A DNA stretch of 7,736 nucleotides from Oscillatoria sp. Prado101 (GCA_025454445.1 JALOOK010000208.1:1-7736); one strand, 5' to 3'; positions 1 to 7,043 are shown, numbered from the stretch's first letter. Notes: generated from the letters alone by a model not told the origin. Numbers and translations: made by a program.

Positions 1-10
1 CCCAAAAGTT

Positions 11-74
11 AGTAGGGGCGGGTTTACTAACATCTAAACTGAGCCGAACAATTTTGGGTGAACCCGCCCCTACT
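11..74. repeat. Dispersed GC-rich inverted repeat (GTAGGGGCGGGTT type)
   Basis: The left arm (11-26, AGTAGGGGCGGGTTTA) is complementary to the right arm (59-74, TGAACCCGCCCCTACT) at 15 of 16 positions, and the odd pair (25/60) can form G-U in RNA. The loop is 32 nt. A second, competing pairing exists between CCCAAAA (1-7) and TTTTGGG (52-58). I recognise this arm from memory as a frequent intergenic repeat of filamentous cyanobacteria; that is recollection, not a search. No T-run follows the right arm, so an ordinary intrinsic terminator for a gene left of the window is less likely than a mobile or REP-like element. Confidence 0.75.
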
Positions 75-89
75 GAGCGCCCAAAGAAA

Positions 90-110
90 GCCCAAAGTTT
101 GTAGTTGGGC
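90..110. repeat. Small hairpin GCCCAA/TTGGGC
   Basis: GCCCAA (90-95) and TTGGGC (105-110) form a perfect 6-bp stem around a 9-nt loop. A CCCAAAG word also occurs twice, 11 bp apart (80-86 and 91-97). It lies just right of the larger inverted repeat and may be a degraded part of the same repeat cluster. There is no poly-T tail, so a terminator role is not supported. Confidence 0.4.
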
Positions 111-120
111 GTCGGCCCCA

Positions 121-230
121 CCGGCACCGTGCGGTGTTGCCATCCGAAAGATATGTGCTTGCGGCTACCGAAAGCCACTGCGACGGACACGGAGGCTAGG
201 GGTTTCGCCACCGGCTTTCGGGAAATGGCG
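121..230. other. Dyad-rich non-coding stretch upstream of the large kinase
   Basis: No convincing reading frame is present. Three potential stems are visible. CGGCACC (122-128) pairs with GGTGTTG (133-139) around a GTGC loop, using two G-U pairs. CCGAAAGCC (168-176) is perfectly complementary to GGCTTTCGG (213-221). CGCCA (206-210) pairs with TGGCG (226-230) and encloses part of the previous stem, so the last two compete. This could be a structured RNA leader, a small RNA or a decayed repeat. It does not match a riboswitch class I can recognise, and a promoter at about 282 would place it outside the kinase transcript. Confidence 0.3.
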
Positions 231-258
231 TTGAAAAAGTAAAAATAATACTTAAATA

Positions 259-273
259 TATCAGCCCCTGATA
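259..273. promoter_or_regulatory. Candidate operator dyad TATCAG-CCC-CTGATA
   Basis: A perfect 6-bp inverted repeat with a 3-nt centre sits 8 bp upstream of a perfect TATAAT (282-287), where the -35 region of that promoter would lie. The position fits a regulator binding site. A short RNA hairpin from a promoter further upstream (TTGAAA 231-236, 16 nt, TAAATA 253-258) is an alternative. The dyad is seen directly; the role is inference. Confidence 0.35.
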
Positions 274-281
274 AAATCTTG

Positions 282-311
282 TATAATCGTAATAAAATTG
301 AGCGAAAAAGG
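282..311 (+). promoter_or_regulatory. -10 hexamer TATAAT and ribosome binding site for the large kinase
   Basis: TATAAT at 282-287 is a perfect sigma-70-type -10 box; no good -35 box stands 16-18 nt upstream. If used, transcription would begin near 294. AAAAAGG (305-311) then lies 9 nt before a GTG codon at 321, a reasonable Shine-Dalgarno placement. The TTG at 279, which opens the longest reading frame, would lie upstream of that transcript start and has no Shine-Dalgarno sequence. This favours the GTG start but is not proof. Confidence 0.4.
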
Positions 312-320
312 CAAGCAGAA

Positions 321-3300
321 GTGGCTCCCCGAAAACTCAAAGGCCAAAACACTAAGCGCAAAACTACAAAGGCAGCACTGTTCGATATCCAGCACCGACT
401 TCGGATTATGGCGGATACCGCTCCCGCCATGATTTGGGTAGCCGGTACAGAGCTAGGCGCGGTTAATGGACATATCGGGGCTGGTGTGGGAACGCCCGAC
501 ACCGAAAGCCCTCTCCACCGGCATTACTTCAATCCAGTCTGGCTGGAATTTACGGGACGAACCCTGGAGCAAGAACAGGGATCGGGCTGGCTGGAAGGCA
601 TCCATCCCGAGGACAGACAGCGGTATTCAGACAATTATATCAGGGAATTTGTGCAGCGGCGGCGCTTCCAGATGCAATATCGCCTCAGGAGTGCCGGTGG
701 GGAATATCGCTGGATTTTGGATACAGCTACCCCGCAGTTTTTGCCTGATGGCCAGTTTTTAGGGTACGCCGGCTCCTGTGCGGACATCACCGAAGTCAGG
801 GGGGCGGGGGGTTTGACCCATCACCCGGAGTCAGGAGAACTTCACAATTCTGACGGCTGTCGCGGTGCTGCTGAATTAACACAGGCTAAAACGCCCCATA
901 GAAGTCAGGGGCGAAAGCGCCAATCAGCAGAAAAATTTATAAATAAAAGCGAACAGTTCGACCGCAATTTGTTTGAGATCTGTCCCATCGGTCTGGCCTT
1001 GTGCCGGCTCGATGGGAAACTGGTTGAGGTCAATCCGGCTTTCGCTGCCATTCTCGGTCGAACCGCAGAAGAAACCCTCAACCTGACCTACTGGGAAATT
1101 ACGCCGAAAAAATACCAGGCGCAAGAACAACTCCAGCTAGAGAGTTTAGAAAAGACGGGGCGCTATGGCCCGTATGAAAAAGAATACATTCACAGAGACG
1201 GGCATTTTGTGCCGGTGCGGCTCAAGGGGGTGATAGTAGAAAAAGACGGAGAGCGGCTGATCTGGTCGAGCGTGGAAGACATCAGCCACCGCAAGCAAGC
1301 AGAAGAAGCACTGCGCGTCAGCGAAGAGCGATTGCATCTGGCAGTAGAGGGAGCTGAGGTTGGGCTGTGGGATTGGAACGTAGCCAGCGGCGAAATTTAT
1401 TTCAGCCCCCGGTGGGCGCAGATGCTGGGCTACAGTCCAGGCGAACTGGAAGGACACGTCAACACTTGGATAAGTCTCGTGCATTCTGATGATATGCCCC
1501 CGGTGAGAGAACTGTTGAACCCTCATTTAGAAGGGCGCACGCCTGCTTACCAAGCCGAATTTAGAATGCGGACAAAATCAGGGGAATGGAAATGGATTCA
1601 GGCAAGCGGCAAAGTCGTAGAGCGGGATGAAACCGGCAAGCCCCTCAGGATGGCCGGCACACACAAAGATATCACAAACCGCAAGCGCATTGAAGAAGCA
1701 TTAATCAAAGAAAGGGACTTCAACAAAACCATTATCGAAACCTGCCCGGCGTTTATCGTCACAGTGGACGCCAACCTGAAAATCCGGATGATGAATCCAG
1801 CCATGCTCAGCGCCCTGGGCTACACCCCAGAAGAAGTAGCCGGCAGGAATTACATGGAGACTTTCGTACCCTCGGAGGAACGCGCGGCGTTAGGCGAGAC
1901 TGTAGAGCGCCTGAAGAGGCTGAGGTTGCCGGTGACTCACGCCAACTGCGTGCTGACTAAAGACGGACAAAAAAGGTTCGTCGAGTGGCGCGGACGGTTA
2001 GTCTTTAAAGACAGCGGTGAAGTGGACTTCTTCTTTGGGGTGGGGATTGACATCACCGAACGCGCCGCCGCCGAAGAGGCACTGCGCTTAAGCGAGGAGC
2101 GATTCCGCTCCACCTTCGAGCAAGCCGCAGTAGGCATTTGCCATGTGGGCGCTAAAGATAGCCGGTGGCTGCTGGTCAATCAAAGATTTTGTGACATTGT
2201 GGGTTACAGCGTTGAGGAACTGCAGGCGCTGACGTTCAGGGGAATCACGCACCCGGATGACTTGGATGCCGATCTGGAGTGGGTCCGCAAGCTGCTGGCT
2301 GGGGAGATTCAGCGCTACTCAATGGAAAAGCGCTACATCCGCAAAGATGGCTCCCACATCTGGGTTCAGCTCACCGTATCCTTGGTGCGCTCCGCTGCAG
2401 GAGAGCCGCAATATTTGATTGGCGTGGTCGAAGATATCAGCGACCGCAAAACCCTGGAAAAAGATTTAGCCTGGGGGCAAGCCCGCTTTAACGCCTTTTT
2501 CACCACGTCGCCCGCCGGTCTAGCAATTATAGACGACCAGATGCGGTATGTGCAAATTAACGAAGCGCTAGCAGACATAAACGGGCTGTCCGTGGCGGAT
2601 CATCTGGGCAAAACCGTGGGGGAAATCCTGCCCGATCTGGCACCTGCTGTAGAGCCAATGTTCCGGCGGATACTGACCGCAGGCGAAGCGTTTCACAACA
2701 TAGAAATCAGCGGCGAAACACCAAAACAGCCCGGTGTGGAGCGGTATTGGATGGCCTCTTACTTTCCCCTCCCAGGCCCGGACGGGAAACCTGCCGCCAT
2801 CGGTGTGGTCGCGATTGAAATCACCGAGCGCAAGCGGGCCGAAGTTGCGCTGCGACAGTACCAAGAACACCTGGAAGAACTTGTGGCAGAGAGGACTGCT
2901 GAACTTTCCCGGGCAAATGAGCAACTGCAACAGGAAATCCTCGACCGACAGCAGGCCGAGTCGGAGATCCAGCGCAGTTACAACCTCTTGCGCACCGTCC
3001 TTGAAAGCACCGCTGATGGCATTTTTGTCAGAGACCTTCAGGGGCGTTATGTAATGGTTAACCCTGCCGCTGCCAGCATTGCTAGAATGTCTGTGGGGGA
3101 AATGATTGGCAAGAAAGACACCGAGCTATTGCCGCCTGAACTTGCCCGCCAAATCATGGACAAAGACCGCGAAATCATAACATCGGGCGAAACTCAGAGA
3201 TATGAAGAAGATGCGCTGGTAGCGGGCGAAATCCAGACGCTACTCACCACGAAAAGCTGCTGGCGGGACGGTTTTGGCAACGTCATCGGTATAGTGGGTG

Positions 3301-5621
3301 TGGTACAGGACATCACGGCTCGCAAGGCGCTGGAGAGAGAGTTAGTTCTGCGGCAAGCTCGCTTTGACGCCTTTTTCAAAGCCGCAAACGCTGGCATGGC
3401 CATCCTCGACCGGGATCTGCGGTTCGCACAAATCAACGAAACACTAGCAGAAATGAATGGGCCATCAGTAGAAGAGCATTTGGGCAAAACTCTGGCTGAA
3501 GTGCTGCCGCATCTGGCACCTATTTTAGAGCCAATGTACCGGCAGATGCTGGCGACAGGAGAGCCCGCTCTCAACCGGGAAACTAGCAGTTATACGCCCA
3601 AAAACCCGGGGGTTTTGCGACACTGGATTGCCTCTCACTTCCCGCTGCTAGGTGAGGATGGCTTTATTGGAATTGGTGCGGTTGTCATTGAAATCACCGC
3701 TCGCAAACGGGCAGAGGAGGCGCTACAAGAGCAGATTCGGCAGAATCAACTGATTCTGCAAAGTACGCTGGACGGTTTCTTCAAATTGCGTTTTGACGGG
3801 CAGCTCGTGGAAGTCAATCCCGCGTTTTCCGCAATTGTGGGATATTCGCGGGAGGAACTGCTTGGCATGCGCATTAACGAACTTGAGGCGCAGGAAACCC
3901 CTGAGGAAACCGCAAGGCACATAGAGAAATTGCTCCAAACTGGCTCTGACCGCTTCCAGACCAAGCACCGCCGGAAAGATGGGCTTCTTGTAGATTTGGA
4001 AATCAGCGCCTCTATCGTCGAGATTGGCTGCGACAGATTCATATTTTGCTTCGCACGCGACATTACTGAGCGCGTGCGGTCGGAAGAAGCTTTGCGGCAA
4101 TCGGAGCAAGTCCTGAGACAGCAAGCGCAGCGGGAAGCGCTGCTCAACCGGCTCGCCAGAGCCATCCGCAACTCCTTAGATTTGGACACAATTCTGGCAA
4201 CTGCCGTGCGGGAGATCCACAATCTTTTGCAGGTGGATTGGTGCTGCTTCAGCTGGTATCGCAATAACGCCAAACCGCCCGTTTGGGAGATGGTGCACGA
4301 GGCGAAGAATCCCTCCTTACCAACCATGATTGGTTCCTCGCCTGTTGAGTTATTTAGCCCCTTGGTGCTGCAGTTCTTGGAGCGGCAAATCCACCACCCG
4401 GCTGATGCCAGCACCCTCAATGAGCTGGGAATCAGCTATCTGTACCTTTCGCTCTTGCTGAGTTCAACAGTGGTGCTGCTGATTCAGACTCAAAGCGGTG
4501 AAGTCGGCATGATTGGCTGCCATTCCACTCAGGGATTGCGTCCTTGGAGCGAGACGGAAGTGGAACTGCTGCAAGCAGTTACAGACCAACTAGCTATCGC
4601 CATTGACCAAGCCAGACTTTACGAACAAACCCGCGCTGCTGCTAAGGAAGCCCGAGAGCGAGCCAAGCAACTCCAGCACACCCTGAACGAACTTCAGCGC
4701 ACACAAGCCCAGCTGATTCAGAGCGAGAAAATGTCTAGCCTCGGGCAGCTGGTTGCCGGTGTCGCTCACGAAATCAACAACCCGGTTAATTTTATCTACG
4801 GCAATATCACTTATGCCAGTGACTACGCCCAAGACTTACTGAGACTGGTGGGAGTGTACCAGCACGAATACCCCAATCCCACACCGGCAGTCCAGGAAGC
4901 ACTGGAAACTGTCGATCTGGATTTCCTGCGCCAAGACCTGATCAAACTCCTGTCTTCTATGAAAGTGGGAGCCGAACGCATTCGCGAGATTGTGCTTTCC
5001 CTGCGCACTTTCTCGCGGCTGGACGAAGCGGAAATGAAGGCGGTCGATATTCACTCTGGGATTGACAGCACGCTGCTGATTTTGCAAAACCGGCTAAAAG
5101 CCAAACCTGCTTATCCGGCAATCCAGGTGATTAAAAACTACGGCAATCTCCCCAAGGTGGAGTGCTATGCCGGTCAGTTGAATCAGGTGTTTATGAATAT
5201 CCTCTCCAATGCCATTGATGCGCTGGAAGAGGGGCACCGGGCACCGGGCATCGGGCGCGGGAAACAACAGCAATGCCCAATGCCCAATCCCCAATCCCCA
5301 ATCCCCACGATTGAGATTAGCACCTCAGTGGCGAATCGGGCATTACCAATGCCCAATCCCCAATCCCCTGTGCCCAATCCCCAATTTGTTGAAATTCGCA
5401 TTGCCGACAATGGCCCGGGCATGAGTGAGGAAGTGCGCCGGCGGCTGTTTGACCCCTTCTTTACTACCAAGCCGGTCGGTCAAGGCACCGGCTTGGGGCT
5501 GTCGATTAGTTACCAGATTGTGGTGGAAAAACACGGGGGAATGCTGACGTGCGCCTCCGCACCCGGACAGGGGGCTGAGTTTGTGATTTCTATTCCTATT
5601 TCTCAGCTCAATAGGGGCTGA
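321..5621 (+). CDS. Soluble sensor histidine kinase with nine PAS domains and one GAF domain
   Basis: This is an orphan two-component sensor kinase that would autophosphorylate on histidine in response to cytoplasmic signals. Counting from GTG 321 (1766 aa), PAS domains lie near residues 30-158, 213-324, 338-456, 467-582, 594-710, 722-839, 891-1001, 1014-1130 and 1144-1252, most ending in a DIT-ERK-type linker. A coiled coil follows PAS6 (about 840-885). GAF spans about 1271-1436, followed by another coil. The HisKA H-box is GVAHEINNP with H1483. The HATPase shows an N-box (N1630), DNGPG (1696-1700), DPFFTTK (1711-1717) and GTGLGL (1722-1727), so all catalytic motifs are present. There is no membrane segment, signal peptide or receiver domain. 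Two proline-rich inserts, near 1637-1662 and 1676-1688, are encoded by heptanucleotide repeats. PAS6 and PAS8 are similar to each other. The frame is open from 243; TTG 279 and ATG 408 are alternative starts, but only GTG 321 has a clear ribosome binding site. Ligands and partner are unknown. Confidence 0.93.
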   Translation: MAPRKLKGQNTKRKTTKAALFDIQHRLRIMADTAPAMIWVAGTELGAVNGHIGAGVGTPDTESPLHRHYFNPVWLEFTGRTLEQEQGSGWLEGIHPEDRQRYSDNYIREFVQRRRFQMQYRLRSAGGEYRWILDTATPQFLPDGQFLGYAGSCADITEVRGAGGLTHHPESGELHNSDGCRGAAELTQAKTPHRSQGRKRQSAEKFINKSEQFDRNLFEICPIGLALCRLDGKLVEVNPAFAAILGRTAEETLNLTYWEITPKKYQAQEQLQLESLEKTGRYGPYEKEYIHRDGHFVPVRLKGVIVEKDGERLIWSSVEDISHRKQAEEALRVSEERLHLAVEGAEVGLWDWNVASGEIYFSPRWAQMLGYSPGELEGHVNTWISLVHSDDMPPVRELLNPHLEGRTPAYQAEFRMRTKSGEWKWIQASGKVVERDETGKPLRMAGTHKDITNRKRIEEALIKERDFNKTIIETCPAFIVTVDANLKIRMMNPAMLSALGYTPEEVAGRNYMETFVPSEERAALGETVERLKRLRLPVTHANCVLTKDGQKRFVEWRGRLVFKDSGEVDFFFGVGIDITERAAAEEALRLSEERFRSTFEQAAVGICHVGAKDSRWLLVNQRFCDIVGYSVEELQALTFRGITHPDDLDADLEWVRKLLAGEIQRYSMEKRYIRKDGSHIWVQLTVSLVRSAAGEPQYLIGVVEDISDRKTLEKDLAWGQARFNAFFTTSPAGLAIIDDQMRYVQINEALADINGLSVADHLGKTVGEILPDLAPAVEPMFRRILTAGEAFHNIEISGETPKQPGVERYWMASYFPLPGPDGKPAAIGVVAIEITERKRAEVALRQYQEHLEELVAERTAELSRANEQLQQEILDRQQAESEIQRSYNLLRTVLESTADGIFVRDLQGRYVMVNPAAASIARMSVGEMIGKKDTELLPPELARQIMDKDREIITSGETQRYEEDALVAGEIQTLLTTKSCWRDGFGNVIGIVGVVQDITARKALERELVLRQARFDAFFKAANAGMAILDRDLRFAQINETLAEMNGPSVEEHLGKTLAEVLPHLAPILEPMYRQMLATGEPALNRETSSYTPKNPGVLRHWIASHFPLLGEDGFIGIGAVVIEITARKRAEEALQEQIRQNQLILQSTLDGFFKLRFDGQLVEVNPAFSAIVGYSREELLGMRINELEAQETPEETARHIEKLLQTGSDRFQTKHRRKDGLLVDLEISASIVEIGCDRFIFCFARDITERVRSEEALRQSEQVLRQQAQREALLNRLARAIRNSLDLDTILATAVREIHNLLQVDWCCFSWYRNNAKPPVWEMVHEAKNPSLPTMIGSSPVELFSPLVLQFLERQIHHPADASTLNELGISYLYLSLLLSSTVVLLIQTQSGEVGMIGCHSTQGLRPWSETEVELLQAVTDQLAIAIDQARLYEQTRAAAKEARERAKQLQHTLNELQRTQAQLIQSEKMSSLGQLVAGVAHEINNPVNFIYGNITYASDYAQDLLRLVGVYQHEYPNPTPAVQEALETVDLDFLRQDLIKLLSSMKVGAERIREIVLSLRTFSRLDEAEMKAVDIHSGIDSTLLILQNRLKAKPAYPAIQVIKNYGNLPKVECYAGQLNQVFMNILSNAIDALEEGHRAPGIGRGKQQQCPMPNPQSPIPTIEISTSVANRALPMPNPQSPVPNPQFVEIRIADNGPGMSEEVRRRLFDPFFTTKPVGQGTGLGLSISYQIVVEKHGGMLTCASAPGQGAEFVISIPISQLNRG
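792..911 (+). repeat. Repeat-derived linker between PAS1 and PAS2 of the large kinase
   Basis: GAAGTCAGGGG occurs at 792-802 and again at 901-911, as a direct repeat 109 bp apart. Between them, GGAGTCAGGAG (827-837) and the imperfect dyad GTCAGGAGAA...TTCTGAC (830-854) resemble AGTCAGG-type heptad filler found between cyanobacterial genes. The encoded linker (about residues 159-205) has low-complexity composition and splits what would normally be a continuous DITE-RKRAE junction: the kinase reads DITEV, then about 40 unusual residues, then RKRQSAEK. Insertion of non-coding repeat DNA is inferred from this. Confidence 0.4.
5231..5261 (+). repeat. Heptanucleotide tandem repeat GGGCACC inside the kinase gene
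   Basis: The units are GGGCACC, GGGCACC, GGGCATC and GGGCGCG, followed by GG. They lie in frame just after the N-box helix of the HATPase domain and encode the stretch around HRAPGIGRG. The unit is close to the reverse complement of the AATGCCC units in the next array, so the two arrays are opposite-orientation members of one repeat family. Confidence 0.7.
5271..5308 (+). repeat. Heptanucleotide tandem repeat AATGCCC/AATCCCC (STRR-like)
   Basis: Five exact-length 7-nt units (two AATGCCC, three AATCCCC) run from 5272 to 5306. They match the CCCCAAT-type short tandemly repeated repetitive sequences known from filamentous cyanobacteria. Translated in frame they give a proline/asparagine/glutamine-rich segment (PMPNPQSPIP). 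The 7-nt period read in triplets produces a 7-residue period, and the repeat has no stop codon in any of the six frames. Confidence 0.85.
5348..5385 (+). repeat. Second AATGCCC/AATCCCC heptanucleotide array
   Basis: The units are AATGCCC, AATCCCC, AATCCCC, TGTGCCC and AATCCCC, plus AAT. One unit is a two-base variant. The array encodes PMPNPQSPVPNPQ, almost the same peptide as the first array, and falls just before the strand that leads into the DNGPG motif. The first array is separated from it by about 40 bp of normal kinase sequence (TIEISTSVANRAL). Confidence 0.85.
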
Positions 5622-5652
5622 GATCTAGGAACTGCGTATTGCCCCATGCCCT
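5622..5652. other. 31-bp gap between convergent kinase genes
   Basis: The two kinase genes end tail to tail here. GGGGC (5614-5618) can pair with GCCCC (5641-5645), and TGCC (5647-5650) with GGCA (5656-5659), but neither stem is followed by a T-run on the relevant strand. No strong bidirectional terminator is visible, so each transcript may run into the opposite gene. Confidence 0.4.
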
Positions 5653-6897
5653 CTAGGCAAAATCCTCCTCGGCCATCGCTGCCGCTGCGGTGCGGCTGGC
5701 CACATCTGCAGGCAGATAAACCGTAAACGCAGACCCAACTCCAGGCTGACTGCGCACGGCAATCAAGCCACCCATCATCTCGCAGAGGCGGCGGGTGATG
5801 GCCAATCCCAAGCCGGTGCCGCCGTACATGCGCTCTGCAGAGTCATAAGCTTGGGTGAACGCCTCGAACAGGTGCGGCACATACTCGGCGGGAATGCCGA
5901 TGCCGGTGTCGGCAACGGTGAATGTTACCCAAGATGAGTGGGTGAGGGGGGGAGATCCTTGAGGGGAAAAGGATTTCGCGCCCTCCAGAGATCCGAAGCT
6001 CCCTAGCTGACCATCTCCATAACTCACCGCCAGGGTAATTTTGCCGTTCTCCGTGAATTTGGCGGCGTTGCCCAGCAAGTGCAGCAGGATTTGCCGGACT
6101 TTCTTCTGATCGGCGTGCATCACGCCCAGATTGCCGGCGCAGCGCACCTCCAGAGTATTGCCATTTCTTTCGACCTGCGGTAAAATTGCTGTCACAACGT
6201 TTTCAATCAAGGTGGAGATGTTGAACTTCTCCAGCCGCAAGCCAATCTGTCCGGCTTCGAGCTCGGCAATCTGCAGCAAATCATTGATCAGGGTCAGCAG
6301 ATGTGTGCCGGCGGAGCGAATTTGCTGCAAATCCCGCACCCACTCCTTCTCGCCTGTCGCCCTGGCTTCTTCGAGCAGCAGGTCGCTGTAGCCGACAATC
6401 ACGCTCAGCGGCGTTCGCAGTTCGTGGCCGATGTTGGCCAGAAACGCGCTCTTGGCCCGGTTGGCTGCTTCCGCTGCCATTTTAGCTTGCAGCAAGGCAG
6501 CTTCCGAACGCAGGCGGTGAGTGATGTCGTGGCAGGTGACCACCACCCCTTTCACCGCTCGCCGATCCAGCAGGTTGGCGATCGCGCCCTCAAAGAAACA
6601 CCAAGAGCCATTGCGGTGCCGCATCCGGTACTTGGCGACCGGCAGGTGCGCTCTCGGGGAAAGCAGCGCTCGCTGAAACGTCTCGACAATCGGCAATAGG
6701 TCGTCCGGGTGAACCAGCTCAAAGGCTTTTTTGCCGATCACCTCGTTGAGGGGAAAGCCTAAAATCCGCTCCTGCGATGGACTGACGTAGCGGCAAATCC
6801 CCTCGGCGTCCAGAATTAAAATCAGATCCGTCCCGTTTTCGAGCAGCGCCCGGAATCGCAGCTCGCTGTCTAACTTTTGCCGGCTTGACTGCAGCAT
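5653..6897 (-). CDS. PAS-domain sensor histidine kinase (orphan, soluble)
   Basis: This 414-residue kinase has one N-terminal PAS domain (about 13-128, ending CHDITHR), a short helical linker, HisKA with the H-box FLANIGHELRTP (H158), and a HATPase domain with N-box (N277), DTGIG (330-334), a FEAF-type box (344-347) and GGTGLGL (359-365). All residues needed for autophosphorylation and ATP binding are visible. It belongs to the FLANxSHELRTP class, a different HisKA subtype from the convergent large kinase (VAHEINNP). There is no membrane segment, receiver or phosphotransfer domain. Residues about 291-322 form an unusually long Gly/Ser/Pro-rich loop before the DTGIG strand. The start is ATG at 6897, preceded by the purine-rich GGGGAGG (6901-6907 on the minus strand) 3 nt away. 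Its signal and partner regulator are not identifiable. Confidence 0.93.
   Translation of the reverse strand: MLQSSRQKLDSELRFRALLENGTDLILILDAEGICRYVSPSQERILGFPLNEVIGKKAFELVHPDDLLPIVETFQRALLSPRAHLPVAKYRMRHRNGSWCFFEGAIANLLDRRAVKGVVVTCHDITHRLRSEAALLQAKMAAEAANRAKSAFLANIGHELRTPLSVIVGYSDLLLEEARATGEKEWVRDLQQIRSAGTHLLTLINDLLQIAELEAGQIGLRLEKFNISTLIENVVTAILPQVERNGNTLEVRCAGNLGVMHADQKKVRQILLHLLGNAAKFTENGKITLAVSYGDGQLGSFGSLEGAKSFSPQGSPPLTHSSWVTFTVADTGIGIPAEYVPHLFEAFTQAYDSAERMYGGTGLGLAITRRLCEMMGGLIAVRSQPGVGSAFTVYLPADVASRTAAAAMAEEDFA
6578..6585. repeat. HIP1 octamer GCGATCGC
   Basis: A single copy of the highly iterated palindrome of cyanobacteria lies inside the small kinase gene, within GGCGATCGCGCC. I found no other copy in the window. 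It supports a cyanobacterial origin but has no assigned local function. Confidence 0.8.
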
Positions 6898-6900
6898 CTC

Positions 6901-7009
6901 CCTCCCCTGTCGCTAAAATGTAATATTTGTTTAAATTTATATAACTTCTTTTAAGAATTTTAGCTCTAAGTGTCTAAATTTTGAGGATTTTAAATCATAT
7001 CTAATCCTC
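6901..7009 (-). promoter_or_regulatory. Upstream region of the small kinase: RBS, weak promoter and 7-bp dyad
   Basis: Read on the minus strand, GGGGAGG (6901-6907) is the ribosome binding site. The AT-rich stretch 6915-7000 holds a possible -10 box TATAAA (6936-6941) without a clear -35 box. Two dyads are present: TTCTT-TT-AAGAA (6946-6957) and a perfect GAGGATT (6983-6989) / AATCCTC (7003-7009) with a 13-nt loop. Either could be an operator. The promoter call is weak. Confidence 0.3.
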
Positions 7010-7043
7010 GTTCGGCCAGACTTTATAAAAATTTAACAAATTA

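Noticed and set aside
171..230. Cobalamin-riboswitch-like words (AAAGCCACTG and GGGAAATGGCG)
   Set aside because: The other conserved blocks of that riboswitch are missing on both sides and the downstream gene is a kinase; the words are probably chance.
4131..4629. GAF domain as a phytochrome or cyanobacteriochrome bilin-binding domain
   Set aside because: The region where the chromophore Cys-His would be expected reads ADASTLNELGI with no cysteine; the Cys in IGCHS belongs to the later strand before RPWSETE. It is more likely a non-bilin GAF, though non-covalent ligands cannot be excluded.
5231..5385. CRISPR array
   Set aside because: The repeats are 7-nt tandem units without unique spacers and lie inside a kinase reading frame.
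5183..5534. Minus-strand and alternative-frame open frames across the heptad arrays
   Set aside because: They exist because the heptad repeat has no stops in any frame; the plus-strand kinase motifs on both sides show the true frame.
5953..5974. Hairpin as a terminator within the small kinase gene
   Set aside because: It lies within an intact frame with HATPase motifs continuing on both sides, and no T-run follows.
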